DNA from: Plantago major
Taxonomy: Eukaryota > Streptophyta > Magnoliopsida > Lamiales > Plantaginaceae
Assembly (NCBI GenBank): GCA_026545765.1
Contig: JAIFAC010000233.1
Location: 62,001 to 126,000, forward strand
Reading direction: 5' to 3'
Length of the DNA stretch: 64,000 nt
Of the stretch, positions 47,153 to 59,763 are shown in pieces. Position numbers and translations under genes: made by a program. The notes under the pieces are model-generated. The model saw only the letters and a program-made list of their open reading frames with translations. It made no database searches and was not told the DNA's origin. How positions within the stretch are numbered: the stretch's first letter is position 1; each line of letters begins with the position of its first letter.

Positions 47153-49874
47153 TACCCAGGGTAATATATTATGTGTTTTCCACAATAATTTAGAGCAAAT
47201 TCTTCCTCTATTACTTAAATAAATTTGTAGATGCTCTTGGCGTCAATGTCTTATTGATCAGCAACCCGACGGGCGTGACTACACGGAATGGATTGATCTA
47301 AGAGAGTTTGATAGCACGAAGAACATCATACACAATTTGATGTGCACATTGAGGGATACCATGCATCATCTGGCTAAAGCGAACATGAGATTTTGAGGGC
47401 TGGAGAATCAAATCGCAATTCAACTAGGCAAAATGCATAGCCATCGGACGGGAATGTACGTAATTGAATAAAGTGGAATAGACATATGCTCGAGTCACAT
47501 AAAAGAGAAACAATCCAATCGTCTAAGTATCGACAGAGGGAGTTGTGGGTTGTTCTGCGTCTATTTTAATTGAGATGTCCCTCATCGTGGTGTCTTTCTG
47601 CTTTACTATAAGGAAGTGTCTGTCTAAGGTACCCTTATATCGGTTGTGAAGTCTAAGTAGTTTTTCTGACCTGGAAAATCTAACTCTGATTTTCCGAAAT
47701 TAGTTGGAACAGATCTAACAATTACAAGCTTTTAAAATATGCTAACAAGTGCACACAAGATTAATGTGATATTTAAGGGCTAAATCAGCTTTCTTATGCC
47801 CTAATGAAATAAATAACATCTCTAACGTATTGTATATTCAGATTGATCAACCGATTATGCTTACAAACCCCACATAAACACATATAAAAACAATTATAAA
47901 TACTAAGACCTAATAAGTAATTTATGAATTACACTCACCCCTCGAGTCTCAATAACCCTCCAAAACTAAAGTAAAATAAATAAAATGCCCTATATATTTG
48001 TTAATTGAAACATTTTAAATACCCATTTTAAAAAATTTTAAAAGGCAAAATTGAATTAAAAAAAAAAAAAGGTTTCTTCTTCGATAATCATGGTCAGGTA
48101 ATATGTACTAAACTCGAAATTGAAGCTTCATTTAGTGACCGAGTAACAAATGCGATAATCGGATAATAACTTTTTGTTTACCGGTTTTATTTTATTATCA
48201 TTTACTAAAAGGAAAATTAGAGATAAAAACCGATGATCCATGAAAATTAATGGAAACGGAGTTGTTTCAACACTCGCTGATCAATTTTAAGTTGGTCAAG
48301 ATAGATTTGAATTTTGAGCCTCGTGGTGATCAAGTATTATTAGGTGTCAAGTGTAAACCCAGGCCCTAGCCAACCTAGTACTATAAATATAGAAGCCTAG
48401 CTCATAGAAATCAGCAGCAACAGAGACATTCAGTGAGACTGACAGATACTCGAGAAAAGCGGCGAGAAGAAGAAGAAGGTCTTGTTCTTTTCGTCCTCCT
48501 CTCTTCATTTTCTTTATTCTTCTATCATTTGTGTTTGTTCTACATTTATTTAGATTTCTGGTTTGAAGATCGGCTAATTAACATCATTTTGTTCTCCTTG
48601 TTTGCAGGTTTATCTCTGAATCATCCATTCCATTTCCATCCTTGTTTTGAAATCAATCGGTAACTTTCGTTTCCGAATATTATATATCACTCATGTTTTC
48701 TTATTTTGTTAAGTCCAATTACAATCTTGTTTGCTGGTCTTGAGGATCAACGTTCTGGATCATTTTGTTATCCATTTATATGCAGATTTAATTCTTCTAC
48801 ATATATCTCAATTTATCCTTGTCGATCTGAAAATTGGTACTTTTCTACAGGAAAATATTGGAATCTTGTTTCCCAAACTTCGAAGGTTTTTCAATGCCGA
48901 TACATGCACAAACGAACTGGTAGAATTTCTCTCTACAACTCGATCAGTCTTATTTAATATTGAGATCTTAATTGCTGTCTTGTTGAGATTTTGATACATG
49001 TTAGAGGTCAGGTGTTGGTAATTGATGACTATTCTATAATTAGAATCTGGTTTTTCATGATCCCATGTTTTGCTAAACCCTAAAAGATTTTTTAAAACCT
49101 AACTATATTGTATCAATTAGTTTTGAGTGAATTCTTCTATCTGATCTAATATTCAAAAAGCTAAGAGGCAACACAAACGATTTGATGACCTAAAGCAAAT
49201 TATAAAACAAGGTCTTTTTGTTTCGGAAATTGAATTTGTCTGCCATTGAATCATTCTCCTTCTTCTATATATTTATTATTTGATTCCAGTTTTGAGATTG
49301 TAATAAAATTTTATTGTCAAGTTCTCACACTCATCCAATTTACACTTAACATTGTCTTTCATGTAACTTAGGAAAAATTGTCTTTCACGAGACTTGCTCA
49401 ATTTGCTATTAGTCTTTACTTTTGCTTGAGTTTTTCGTAACCAAGATCTAGATTTCCTACTTGGTAAAAAAAAAACTAGAATAAGAAACACATGTGGACT
49501 AATAAAATTATCAATTCAGAAAACAAAAATGGTGAATAAATAGTAAAATCCGTTCTGTAAAAAACTTCTCATTCAATCAATTATGTTGGATTTTATTATT
49601 ATTTCTAAAATATATGGCTATTTTAAACAAAATTATATAAAAAATGCCTTAAGCTATATATGCACTTGAATGAGTACTGTTTTTTTACGATTTTTGTCAT
49701 ATATTATAAGAGCAATATGCGGATTCAACGTGGACAAAGTTAACCGAATGAGAAGCTTCTAGGAGAAGGCACGGACTAATAAAATTCTCAATTCTGAAAA
49801 CAAAATGGTGAATAAAACAGTAAAATTCGTGTTTCTGTAAAAAAAACTTTTCATTCTTTCAAGAATGTTCGATT

Positions 49875-49883
<9 letters not shown>

Positions 49884-49958
<75 letters not shown>
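49884..49958. repeat. (TA)n microsatellite
   Basis: About 37 TA units within a ~570-bp insertion (to about 50455) in the second copy of the 272-bp repeat. The rest of the insertion resembles 19540-19820 in reverse orientation (TTCTCCAATTAAATTCAA). Confidence 0.9.
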
Positions 49959-49960
<2 letters not shown>

Positions 49961-51254
49961 TGGACAAATATCAGTTGTGCAATTCAAGATTGATTTAAGT
50001 TAAATTGTACCGATTTGTAATATATATGTAAATTAAACTTTAATTACAAAAAATAATGTGTCTTATTCATTCTAATTATAAGCCCTAATACAACTCCAAC
50101 AAAATCAATTTATCATGAAAAAAACTCAATTTGTCTTCTAAAATTAAATAACAAGCCATAAATCAACGCCAAAGAAAATCACCATCATTAAAAAAATTCG
50201 ATATGTATTCTCCAATTAAATTCAACCCAAAAAATCAATTTATCATTAAAAAAAAAACAACGATAACCAATAGTTATTCTTCATCTTCTTAATTAATTAA
50301 ATTGAAACAGATCAATTTGCACTAACGCAAACCCTAATTCAACTCAAAACGACAATTAATTATCGTAAACAACGATGGTATATACTTACCTTCATATATT
50401 TTTCTATTATTTGTAACTAAATGCCACAACACGCATAGTTGTTCTCACGTTCTAGTTTCTAAAATATATGGCTATTTTAAACAAAATTATATAAAAATGC
50501 CTTAAGCTATGCACTTTAATGTGTACTGTGTTTTTACAATTTTTGTCATATATATTATAAGAGCAATATGCGGATCCAACGTGGACAGAGTTAATCGAAT
50601 GAGAAGCTTCTTGGAGAAGGCATGGAGTAATAACATGCATCGTACAAACAAAAATTATTTATAATATGATAAAATTTGAAGATGTTATTACGATTCCAAA
50701 ACTTATTCCATCCGCTTAGGTAAACATTAGATGGTATTAGTTATTGAACGAGATTATAGATATACTAGTACTAACCTGCGTCATGCAACGATATAGTTTA
50801 CTTTAATAATAAGTAGAAATGTGACGATTAAATAAATTAATCGAGAAAATAAGATAGTCAAAATTCCTTGTAGACAACGCTCGTGGTGTTGGTAGTCATT
50901 CTTCATCCAATATTATATTATTGAGTGTTTATTTATGTTAACTATAGAGAATGTAAAAATAGGGTCCTACCGTACCCGACTTGTTAATTAGTAACAGATA
51001 CATTTTTTTTTTTACAAAAAAATCTATCCCTCAAACGGAATCAAAATAAAATACGAAAGTATACAACACAATCAATAGGGTTGTTCCTAACAATCTCATG
51101 TAATATGTGTTCACCCCACCACACACACAATAAAAATATTATACAAACGTAATTTCACATGTTACTATTGTTTTTTCCAACCCACCGGCTCTCAAAGAAC
51201 CCCGCTGTGGTATGCATCACCCCACCAAAGACACAAAAATTACCCTTTATGGAT

Positions 51255-51545
51255 GAAGTAAAGAAGATAGAAGATAGTTTTCCCGCCTAGAGAGTAACAC
51301 CCCCCCCCCCCCCTCCCGTCCCGTCATGGAGATCAAGAAAGTACAAAGAAGATAGAAGACATTTTTCCCGCCTAGAAAGTATCACCGATCCCCCTCTGGG
51401 TCATATTGAGATCAGGAAAGTAGAGAGAAGATCTAATAGAGTTTCCCCACCTAGAGAGTATCAGATCCCCCAGGCCCGTTATGTATCAAGAAAGTAGAGA
51501 GAAGATCGAGGAGAGTTTCCCCGCCCAGAGAGTATATGCAACCCC
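51255..51545. repeat. Minisatellite, four ~70-bp units
   Basis: Units share AAGAAAGTAGAGAGAAGATC, TTTCCCGCCTAGAGAGTAT and a C-rich segment. The first contains a C12-15 run at 51300-51313. Confidence 0.8.
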
Positions 51546-52599
51546 CCAAAAAATGTAATTTTACTAACTTAATCATAAAATGTCATGTCGGGTCTTGTAA
51601 TAAATGTATGGAACGGGTTCGAGTATATACTGCATCGACCGAACATCATTATTTCGATCATAGAGAAGAGAAACCTTACACCTCATCCTACCGATCGAAT
51701 CTTATACATAAAGAAAATGAAATTGAAAGTATTCAGATGTAAAATGTTGTTGATAGACATGTAAAGATCAACACACCACCAATTAGATCACGTGTGTCTC
51801 TTCTATCTTCTAGAACTGAAAAGAGCACGTCTAGTACACGATTCATAGAACATTCTTAAGAAGATCAGTTGAAGGGACTATGTCAAGCATAGATTCAAAT
51901 GTCCTCCTATCCTAATTCATGCCCATTAAGAAAATTAGTGTGGGTGGTGATTATGATGGAAATATGGGATTTAGAAGATTTGATTGATCACATTTATAAA
52001 TAGTTACAAAGGTTGAATATCACTGGCAGAATTATGTAACCAAAATTAGATTAAAATTGTACAGGTAACAGAACCAAATATGCATTAACTTGGCATCAAA
52101 AAATAAATTTACCCTGATTATATATTATTTTGTAATTTTATAATCTAAAAAAATGAAAGAATTTTTCACATTGATTAAATAAAGTACTATAGCTAGAATT
52201 GATAATAAAACCTGGTCTTTATAATATATAGATAGATCTCATCTTCACATGCCTAAAATTGAAAATTAATTTATTACTTTATTCTTTACCTTCTCACCTC
52301 TTCTACTTTATTCACTATCTCCTACGATTATTCACTATCTTTCATACATAAGTATTTAGAGAAAAGTCGAAACCTAAATTCAAAAATAAAAAAGAAACGT
52401 AGAGAGTTAATACAACTTAAAATGAATTTCTTTTTACATTAATTTTGTATTTGAAAATGTCCAAGTAATAAGAAAACGCTCCAAGTATCATTTATGCACA
52501 TGCGGATCATGTGTGCTTCAAAGTAAACCATCAACTTTAGAATATGGTAGAAAAATACGAAAGCTACTTTTAATAATCGAAGTGCACAAATGGTATGGG

Positions 52600-52602
52600 T
52601 AT

Positions 52603-52656
<54 letters not shown>
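52600..52656. repeat. (TA)n microsatellite
   Basis: About 28 TA units inside the 4.4-kb insertion. Slippage here produces the artificial YIYIYI frame. Confidence 0.9.
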
Positions 52657-52660
<4 letters not shown>

Positions 52661-53303
52661 CTAATCAAAATAATCGATATTTTAGTTTGTCCGTAATGTT
52701 CGATGCTAAACTATTTAAAATGAGTATATTTTTGAATGCTTGATGTTACGTTAATTATTTATAATGTGTTTTAATGAGTTGTTTTTTATTTTTAAAATTC
52801 TATTATTTTATTTTATCTTATTCAATAAATTTATATTTTATTTTAATGACTAAAACAATTTATTTAATTAATAATAGTATTCAAGAGATTGGTGTCTATA
52901 GGTTCGCCTTGTCACTATTAATTCAAATATATGTTAAAAATATTTTTTGGATTTTTGTAGATAAAGTTATATGAGATTAATATTTTATTTTAGTGAATGA
53001 AATGATTTATTTAATTAAAAATATATATAATAATAAAATATTAAAAACACTATTCATGGTCGTGGCCACGACCCATTGTATATGATTTTTCCATTTTATC
53101 GTCAAGCGTGGCTCACAAATTCACTACATCACCATGACCATTGGGAATGGTCTAAGGTTGTATAAGTTCCATTCTTGTAAGCTTGGATTTGCTTAGTATT
53201 GTCCTTAGAGTATATAATCCACTTCATCAACATCTATCTATTATATTAAAATGTTTTAATTTTGTTGAATATGTACACTCAAACTTAATTATTCTCATGA
53301 TAA

Positions 53304-53812
53304 CTATGACTTAAATAAGTATATTATTTAATACTTTTCCACTTCTTTTATGCTTGAACCATCCTCCATAATTGGAGAAACACCAATTGAAACATAGAAA
53401 AATAAATCAGAAAAAATACGATAAACCGATTTTTCTTTTTAATACAAATGTATAATCAATATCGCATGAAGATGGAGATAAATGATGAATGATTTGTATA
53501 TAGGTAGGTTTAATAGTGAAAGATATGGAACAAAATTTTCCATCAAATACCTGAATTTCTATGACTTAAATAAGTATATTATTTAATACTTTTCCACTTC
53601 TTTTATGCTTGAACCATCCTCCATAATTGGAGAAACACCAATTGAAACGTAGAAAATAAATCGTAAAAATACATAAACCGATTTTCTTTTATTAATACAA
53701 ACAGATAATCAATATCGGGCATGAAGATGGAGATAAATGATGAATGATTTGTATATAGGTAGGTTTAATAGTGAAAGATATGGAACAAAATTTTCCATCA
53801 AATACCTGAATT
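53304..53812. repeat. Tandem doublet, 255-bp unit
   Basis: Copies at 53304-53558 and 53559-53812 are nearly identical, both starting CTATGACTTAAATAAGTATA and ending CATCAAATACCTGAATTT. Low divergence suggests a recent duplication. Confidence 0.88.
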
Positions 53813-54365
53813 TCTTTGAAAAGTGAAACAAAGGGGCAAAGCTAAAATTTGTCGATTTAAAAAATTTAATCACCAAAGAAAAATCTCTATAAGTTACTAC
53901 ATGTTGCCCCTCAAAATTTCGAACAAATTTAGTTCTTAATTGGGTGCAAACCTTCCGCATTTCCAAAGAACTATAAGACATAAAATTTTGTCACCAAACA
54001 ATAACATTGCTCACATAATCTTAGCAACAACACTAATACGCTCCTTATTTAGACTCGCTTAATCAGAGAATCAAAATTTCACGAGGATGGATGAAATTTG
54101 AATGAATCGTGGGTTTAACTCATTAACTTTATATATTATATTATATTTTTATTATATAAGACACCCAACTCATAATCTAAGCGCTAAAACATTAACCTCG
54201 CCTCACGCTTAACTCGAAAAACTTTATGCAACAAAATTCTCTCCCTATTCTAATCAGCCAACCGTAGAATCAAAATGTATAATTGAAAACATAAATATCT
54301 ATTATATATTAACTGAAAACATAAATATCTATTATATATTAATTGAAAATATAAATATCTATTAA

Positions 54366-55125
54366 TATAAACATAAATTTTTTTCGAAGTTTTGTAGATA
54401 AATTTATATGAGACTTAATCAAAACTATATATATATATATATGTGCAGCCAACATACAAAAAATAAACAGTGAAATATATACTGGTTGAAAATGCAACTA
54501 ATTCCACAAAATTCCACGTAGGATTGAATTATTATTTAATAAATGATCTATTTTTTAAATTTAATTATTTCATTTTATCTTATTTAATAAATAATATAAT
54601 TTATTTAATGAATAATAGTATTCAAGATTGGTGCCTATGGATTCTTCTTGTCACGGGGAATTCAAATATATGTTTAATATATTTTTCGAATTTTTGTAGA
54701 TAATGTTATATGAGATTTAATAAAAATTATATATGCAGCCAACGTACCAAAAATAAACTATGAAATATGTATATACCGGTTAAAAATGCAACTAATTCCA
54801 CGTAGGATTGAATTAATTTAATAAATGCTCTAATTTTAAAATTTGAGTATTTCATTTTATCTTAATTAATAAATTCATATTTTATTTTAATAGATAAAAT
54901 AATTTATTTAATTAATAATAGTATTCAAGATCGGTTCATGGATTCGCCTTGTCACGCATTTAATTCAAATATATGTTCAAAATATTTTTCGAATTTTTGT
55001 AGATAAAGTTATATGAGATTGAATAAAAACTATATATGTAGTCAACATACCAAAATTAACAATGAAATATATACTGGCTAAAATACAACTAATTCCACAA
55101 AATTCCACGTAGGACTGAATGAATC
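54366..55125. repeat. Tandem ~300-bp repeat (two full copies and a partial one)
   Basis: Units contain GTAGATAAAGTTATATGAGA, ATGCAACTAATTCCAC, AATTCCACGTAGGATTGAAT and AATAATAGTATTCAAGA in the same order. A fourth, separate copy lies at about 52640-52985. Confidence 0.75.
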
Positions 55126-56280
55126 TGGTGAGGTTTAGACCATTGTGCTTTAAATAATATATGGATGGATAATTAGTTGACCTAGTCCTTATAATATTGC
55201 AAGAAGTAGGCATTTGAATGATATATTTCACTCCCCTTTCCTATGAGCAGTGAACTTCACATTTCCATCTATTACTTGGGGCCTTTGTGGTAAATAGTAT
55301 GGGTATAATGGATTAAGTTGAAAATATTGGGGCCTTTTCAAAATACGAGGACTAGCAATGCCATTAGTGGCTAATTCTTATACCGCCCACCCGGCTCTGA
55401 AAGGATGATGTAACGTATAATATTTTTCTAGTGGGTCTATCTTATCTTATTTATGAATCCTTCAATTTAATTTATTTAGTTTATAACATTTTGGGAAATT
55501 TGAAACATCAGGATTCATCTGCAATTTTTTTGAATAATTCATAATATTTGTTTTAATTTGATAGAAATTTCCTTCGCACATCCAACTTATTTTATCAAGT
55601 CAAGAATTCAGACATGTATCAGAATATTTGGCTACCACGCCGTAAAAGTTGATTGGTACTTTCAATGGTTGGGAAACTTTTGTAAATGATAATTCGCTGG
55701 AAAAGTATGAAATGCTTCGGTTTCAATAACGGGTATATTGAAACCTCAGCATATCATGCTTGGTAAGTGAATTGTCTTCCCAACCATCTAGGAAGAACCA
55801 AGATCCGCCAACTCTTCTAGCGTTAACTGGTCAAATGTTAAAGTACATATCTTAAATGTTTACCGACTTGGGTAAGTCAAGTTGGAAATGTGGTGGAAGT
55901 TCCTATTGACAAAAACATATTAATTTTAATTAAATTCTTGTAAAAGTCAATGCTTTATCGAACATGGGAAAATCATAGCTCTACCACCTACGAGTTTGGC
56001 ACATACATTAATTATAATTGTTTATCGGGTTATGAAAATATGAATACTAGCCGGCTGTTTGGAATTCATCTAAAATAGACTATTCATTGTTAAAACGTTT
56101 CCTAGATTTGTTTTCAGATAATCTATAAGAAAAATTTAACTCAAATTTTTCTCCATTAAACAATCATCATCCATTCTATTACTACCCTACTTTCACTTCA
56201 TATTTACTTTTCCAATCAAACTAACAACTTTAAACCAATCAAATAACTTAAAAAGTATAAAATACATAACTTCCTTCTCA

Positions 56281-56520
56281 CTACTAAAAAAAACCCTCTA
56301 GTTAGACGCTTTTTCATAGTGACACAGCGTGACTACAACTACTCTAATATTACCCTGGTACTAATATAACCAATTATTATGCAATATTTATAGTGACATT
56401 GTAAAATAAGAGTCACTATAACTATTCTATTACTCCCTACAACTAGGGCAGTCATCACTTCACCACACTTCTTCTAATCTAATTTATAAAACCAAGGCGC
56501 ATTCGTCTCAAAAAAAAATG
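56281..56520. mobile_element. Possible terminus of another CACTA-like element
   Basis: CACTACTAAAAAAAACCCTC at about 56280 is followed by a few AGTGAC/GTCACT repeats (56328-56445). This resembles a CACTA end with its own subterminal motif, but no partner terminus is seen. Confidence 0.3.
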
Positions 56521-59272
56521 GAGGAGAAATAGGCGGTCCGATGACTTTCCGGCCGGTAGGGGAGGTGGCGGTCGCAAGTACTGAAATGCACCCCTGTTTT
56601 TGCCCATGTACAGCGCTCGATTGATACCTTGCATCTTCCGAATACTATTATCTATGCACAGGTTGATTGTGAGCTGTAATTGCTATTTGATTGATAATGG
56701 ATCATATACTACACGATGAGATGATGCAATTAAGAACGTATTTGACATCAATAAGCCCTGCCTCAAGCTTACTCGTTCTGGCATGAAAGCCTATCTCTCG
56801 AATTCCACAAGATTTGTCCCTAATTCTGAATCTATTTAGGTATTTGTAATGCCTTTTTAGGATTTAATTACTGAAAATGTTGTGAAAATTTCTTGGAGAT
56901 CTATACAGTTATGAAGAGTACAACTGTTGATGTGGAGAAGATGACAGCAAAAATGCTTTTCACTCATGAAACTGCACAAGTTCGAGATTTATGCTCATAG
57001 AAAATGTTAAATGAATTTGCAGCCCTTGATTTCTTTTGCTTTATAATTTCAATTGGATTTAGTATCTCTTATTGTTTTTGTGATCTTGCTGTGAACAAAA
57101 TATATTAGTCAGGATATCATATAGCAGACTAGCATTCCAGTCCCAATGCATTACTAAAGAGTAGTGTTTTTCATCCAAGAAATCACCAAGTCTACATGTT
57201 TGTTGTTTCCATGGGTGGGATTTTTTAGATTTTAAAATATATTATATAATATTTCATAGATTGGATTTGGGTGCATGTGTTTGTAGCACTAGCGATCAAC
57301 TGCTGCAAGATTTGCTGCAATTTGGTAAGCAACATAATCAGTGTAAAACTTGGTATAGTTTTTTAGTGAGAGGACATATTAAGTATTTTATTCATTTTTT
57401 AGCTTGCTAGAAGGTATATGTACAAAACTGTTAGCTTGAATGAGAGCTTATAAAGATGAGTGGAAGAGATCAGTGGCTCATGGTATTTTGTAATCTCCAA
57501 GTCCAATTTATGAATACTCACCCATTTCATTTATACAATACTTATTGGCTTTACATTTCTCTTTTGTTGTTAATTTCCTCTTACAGATGTCAATCTAAAG
57601 TCAACCTCACCCTGGACCTTGCTGGTCACTCTTTCTTATGTTAATGCTTTTGAAGCATCATCACACACAGGTACTGAGAGTTGGTTGCTGCTAGTTAACA
57701 AGTTTGTATTCAGAATCTGACTTCTTATGATCAACAGTAGGCTAAAGATTTTAGCTCAGGTATGATTCTAAAGTCCAGTAGTAAAAAAATGATCTGAAGA
57801 GTGTCATTATATGTTGGTCTTATAATGACGCTAGAAGTATCCCCTTAGATAATTTTACAAGAATTTGCAAGTGATTTTAAAAAGCTTGCGCAATCACTCC
57901 TTAAATATCATTGGTCTAACATGTGACTATCATTCGTCTAATATTATTGACAAGAATTACATGGACTTGTGTGACCGGCCATGTTCATCATTCTTATTTT
58001 AGTTGAAGTGGTTGGATCATGTATATGGTTCTGTACATCGAACTTTTCAACCACCTCAAGTACATACCCCTTTACTCATTTACAACAGAAGGAGATTAAG
58101 AAATATAAGAGGTTAATTGCTACAGTAGTTTTAAGTTCTGGGAAACCTTTATACTAGTGCACTAAGAAACTTCAGTTTCAAAACAAAATAAAAGGACTAT
58201 TGGGCTTATGAATGCATAACTAATCTATATTATTGCTCTACTCTTTCTCCCACCTTTGTTCTATTTCCTCTTTGATGATAGGAACTCACAGTATCACAAT
58301 ACAAAATATGAAAAGATGTCTTGTGGAGCTAAATGTAAACTTAAGAGTCTTCATTTCCATTCCTCTCTGTATCTTTTGGGAAAATGCCTGGTATTTGTAC
58401 TGGTTTGTTTGTTTTTTGATAAAAAGATCTTTTTTTTTTTTTTGATAGCCGAGTTGTTGTGTTTGCTTGCAGAGATGTAGTTGTGCTGCTTTTGTTTTCT
58501 GATGTTGGGAGGTTTTGTCATGGTTTCCCGGATTTCTCGACTACGAGACCTTTTGAACTGGTGAGTGGTGACTGATCATTGCTGGAATCTCTCTGTACAA
58601 GGAATAGTAGGATGATGTGATTTATTCCGGTAACTCTACTACCATTTAATCATGTGATATATTTTGTTTTATGTAGGATGATCTATATGTTGGCTCGTTT
58701 AAATCTTATTTTGTACGTGTCTAATGCTCATGCTGAGGTAAAGAGTATCTGCATTGGGAGGTGGCATCACGTATTACAAATTTATTTGTACTAATGCATA
58801 ATGACATTGGAATATAGGTACGGTGGATTTTATTTATTAAGATTGAGCATAATTTAACTCTGAATTGGAGAGAGAAATTCATTTATAGCAGCTAGCTTAA
58901 AAAAAAACTGTTAAGCCTCATCTGGCTCCCCTGTCCAGCTTTTAAACTTAAACGTGACTTATTTAAGTCGTCCGTATGTCCTTACACTTTTTAATTACTC
59001 GTGTGCCTGGCATAGTTTTTCTTATGGAACTGTATTGCTATGGATGCCTGTGAGTCTGATCGATATTAGTACTTTTGATAGGATTGTTCCTGTTAGTAAG
59101 TATACATACCAGATTACTTGTTGTTTTAATTCACTGTTAGAGCATAAATCTTGTGTCATATCTGCTTGATTGAGTAAACTTTTATGTTGTTGTGGTTATT
59201 TAACCCCAGTAAAAATACTTCTAGTTGTGTATTTGGTTTTCAACAAGTGGCCTGCGGTTATTTGGTCTGGAC
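56521..59272. other. Gene-poor stretch, possible gene remnant
   Basis: A GC-richer start (56515-56650) with a splice-like CACAG followed by GTTGATTG, and further exon-like bits (56900-56990, 57585-57665), suggests a degraded host gene. None of the pieces gives a protein I recognise. Otherwise T-rich, with a T-run at 58430-58443. Confidence 0.35.
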
Positions 59273-59429
59273 AGGAAGCCTATGCATGTGGATGAGATTC
59301 AAACCGTTGAAAGCAAACCTAGGTGGAAAAAAGGGGCAAAGATTACTTTTCCAAGAGAATGGAAACGAGCAGCCAAACATTCTTGCACATATAGTTGGTT
59401 TTGATGTTGGCAATGAACACTTGATATAG
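59273..59429 (+). pseudogene. Fragment of a type II DnaJ (HSP40) gene, C-terminal domain, frameshifted
   Basis: The + strand reads MHVDEIQTVESKPRWKKGAK then ITFP. After a one-base frame change near 59345-59352 it continues GNEQPNILAHIVGFDVGNEH and ends at TAG 59427-59429. This is the substrate-binding C-terminal region of DnaJ-B type co-chaperones. It is preceded by a splice-like ACAG. No J domain or other DnaJ exons are found nearby, so it is an isolated, dead fragment. Confidence 0.75.
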
Positions 59430-59763
59430 TTCTATTTGAAAGATGACGTTCGACTAATATATTTTTCTTAGTGACTTTTAATAGTATTATGTTCATTCAT
59501 GTATGTAAATTCACTTGTAAGCATTTTCATATCATTTCTTACGATACAATTATGGAATTTTTTCAAGTGCCAACATAGATATTTCTCAGTCATATATATA
59601 ATGATACTCCACTGACATAATGTGACACCTACTATGGTACATAATCTAGTTACATATAATTTATTTGGCGCCATGCGTGTGACCATAAATGGTTATTGTG
59701 ACCCCAATTTTCGTCATGTAACATGTTTATACACACTAAATGTAGCGCCATTACAAGAACATA
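59430..59763. other. Intergenic, nothing recognised
   Basis: AT-rich flank of the second Sirevirus-like element. Small GTGACC/GTCACA motifs but no clear element boundaries. Confidence 0.4.

Larger units (their letters stand above)
50766..55169. other. 4.4-kb insertion of unknown type in copy B
   Basis: Copy A reads GATTATAGATATA then TAATTAGTTGACC without a break (14753-14783). Copy B has 4.4 kb between the same strings. The insertion contains a minisatellite, a (TA)n tract, a 255-bp doublet and a ~300-bp repeat present about four times. No transposase, helicase or clear terminal motifs were seen, though the ACTAGTACTAACCTGCGTCATG start is of a kind common at the head of plant repeats. A 68-codon frame at 51536-51742 is unidentified. 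Confidence 0.65.
48375..55860 (+). pseudogene. B3 (REM) pseudogene, fused head-to-head halves of the B3 pair
   Basis: The promoter with TATA (about 48380) and leader are kept. Exon 1 (48852-48919) has ATA in place of the start ATG and a small deletion in the FYRFF region. Exon 2 (55565-55728) has several small deletions. At 55728 the + strand B3 sequence ends and the reverse-strand sequence of the paralogue begins (55735-55915, matching 18291-18475). No domain-2 exons exist. It cannot encode a B3 protein; transcripts, if any, would be partly antisense to B3 gene 2. Confidence 0.85.
47155..56280. repeat. Segmental duplication, copy B (of 10445-15325 and 18291-18915)
   Basis: From CCCAGGGTAATATATTATGT to about 55728 it follows the upstream region and 5' half of B3 gene 1. 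From 55735 to about 56280 it follows the inner side of B3 gene 2 and its intron 1. The 3' halves of both genes are deleted. The left breakpoint lies 2-3 bases from the CACTA terminus at 47152. Confidence 0.85.

Noticed and set aside
52513..52743. 76-codon frame with YIYIYI run
   Set aside because: Translation of a (TA)n microsatellite.
50766..55169. Helitron
   Set aside because: No 5' TC or 3' CTRR with hairpin at the boundaries, and no Rep/helicase coding.
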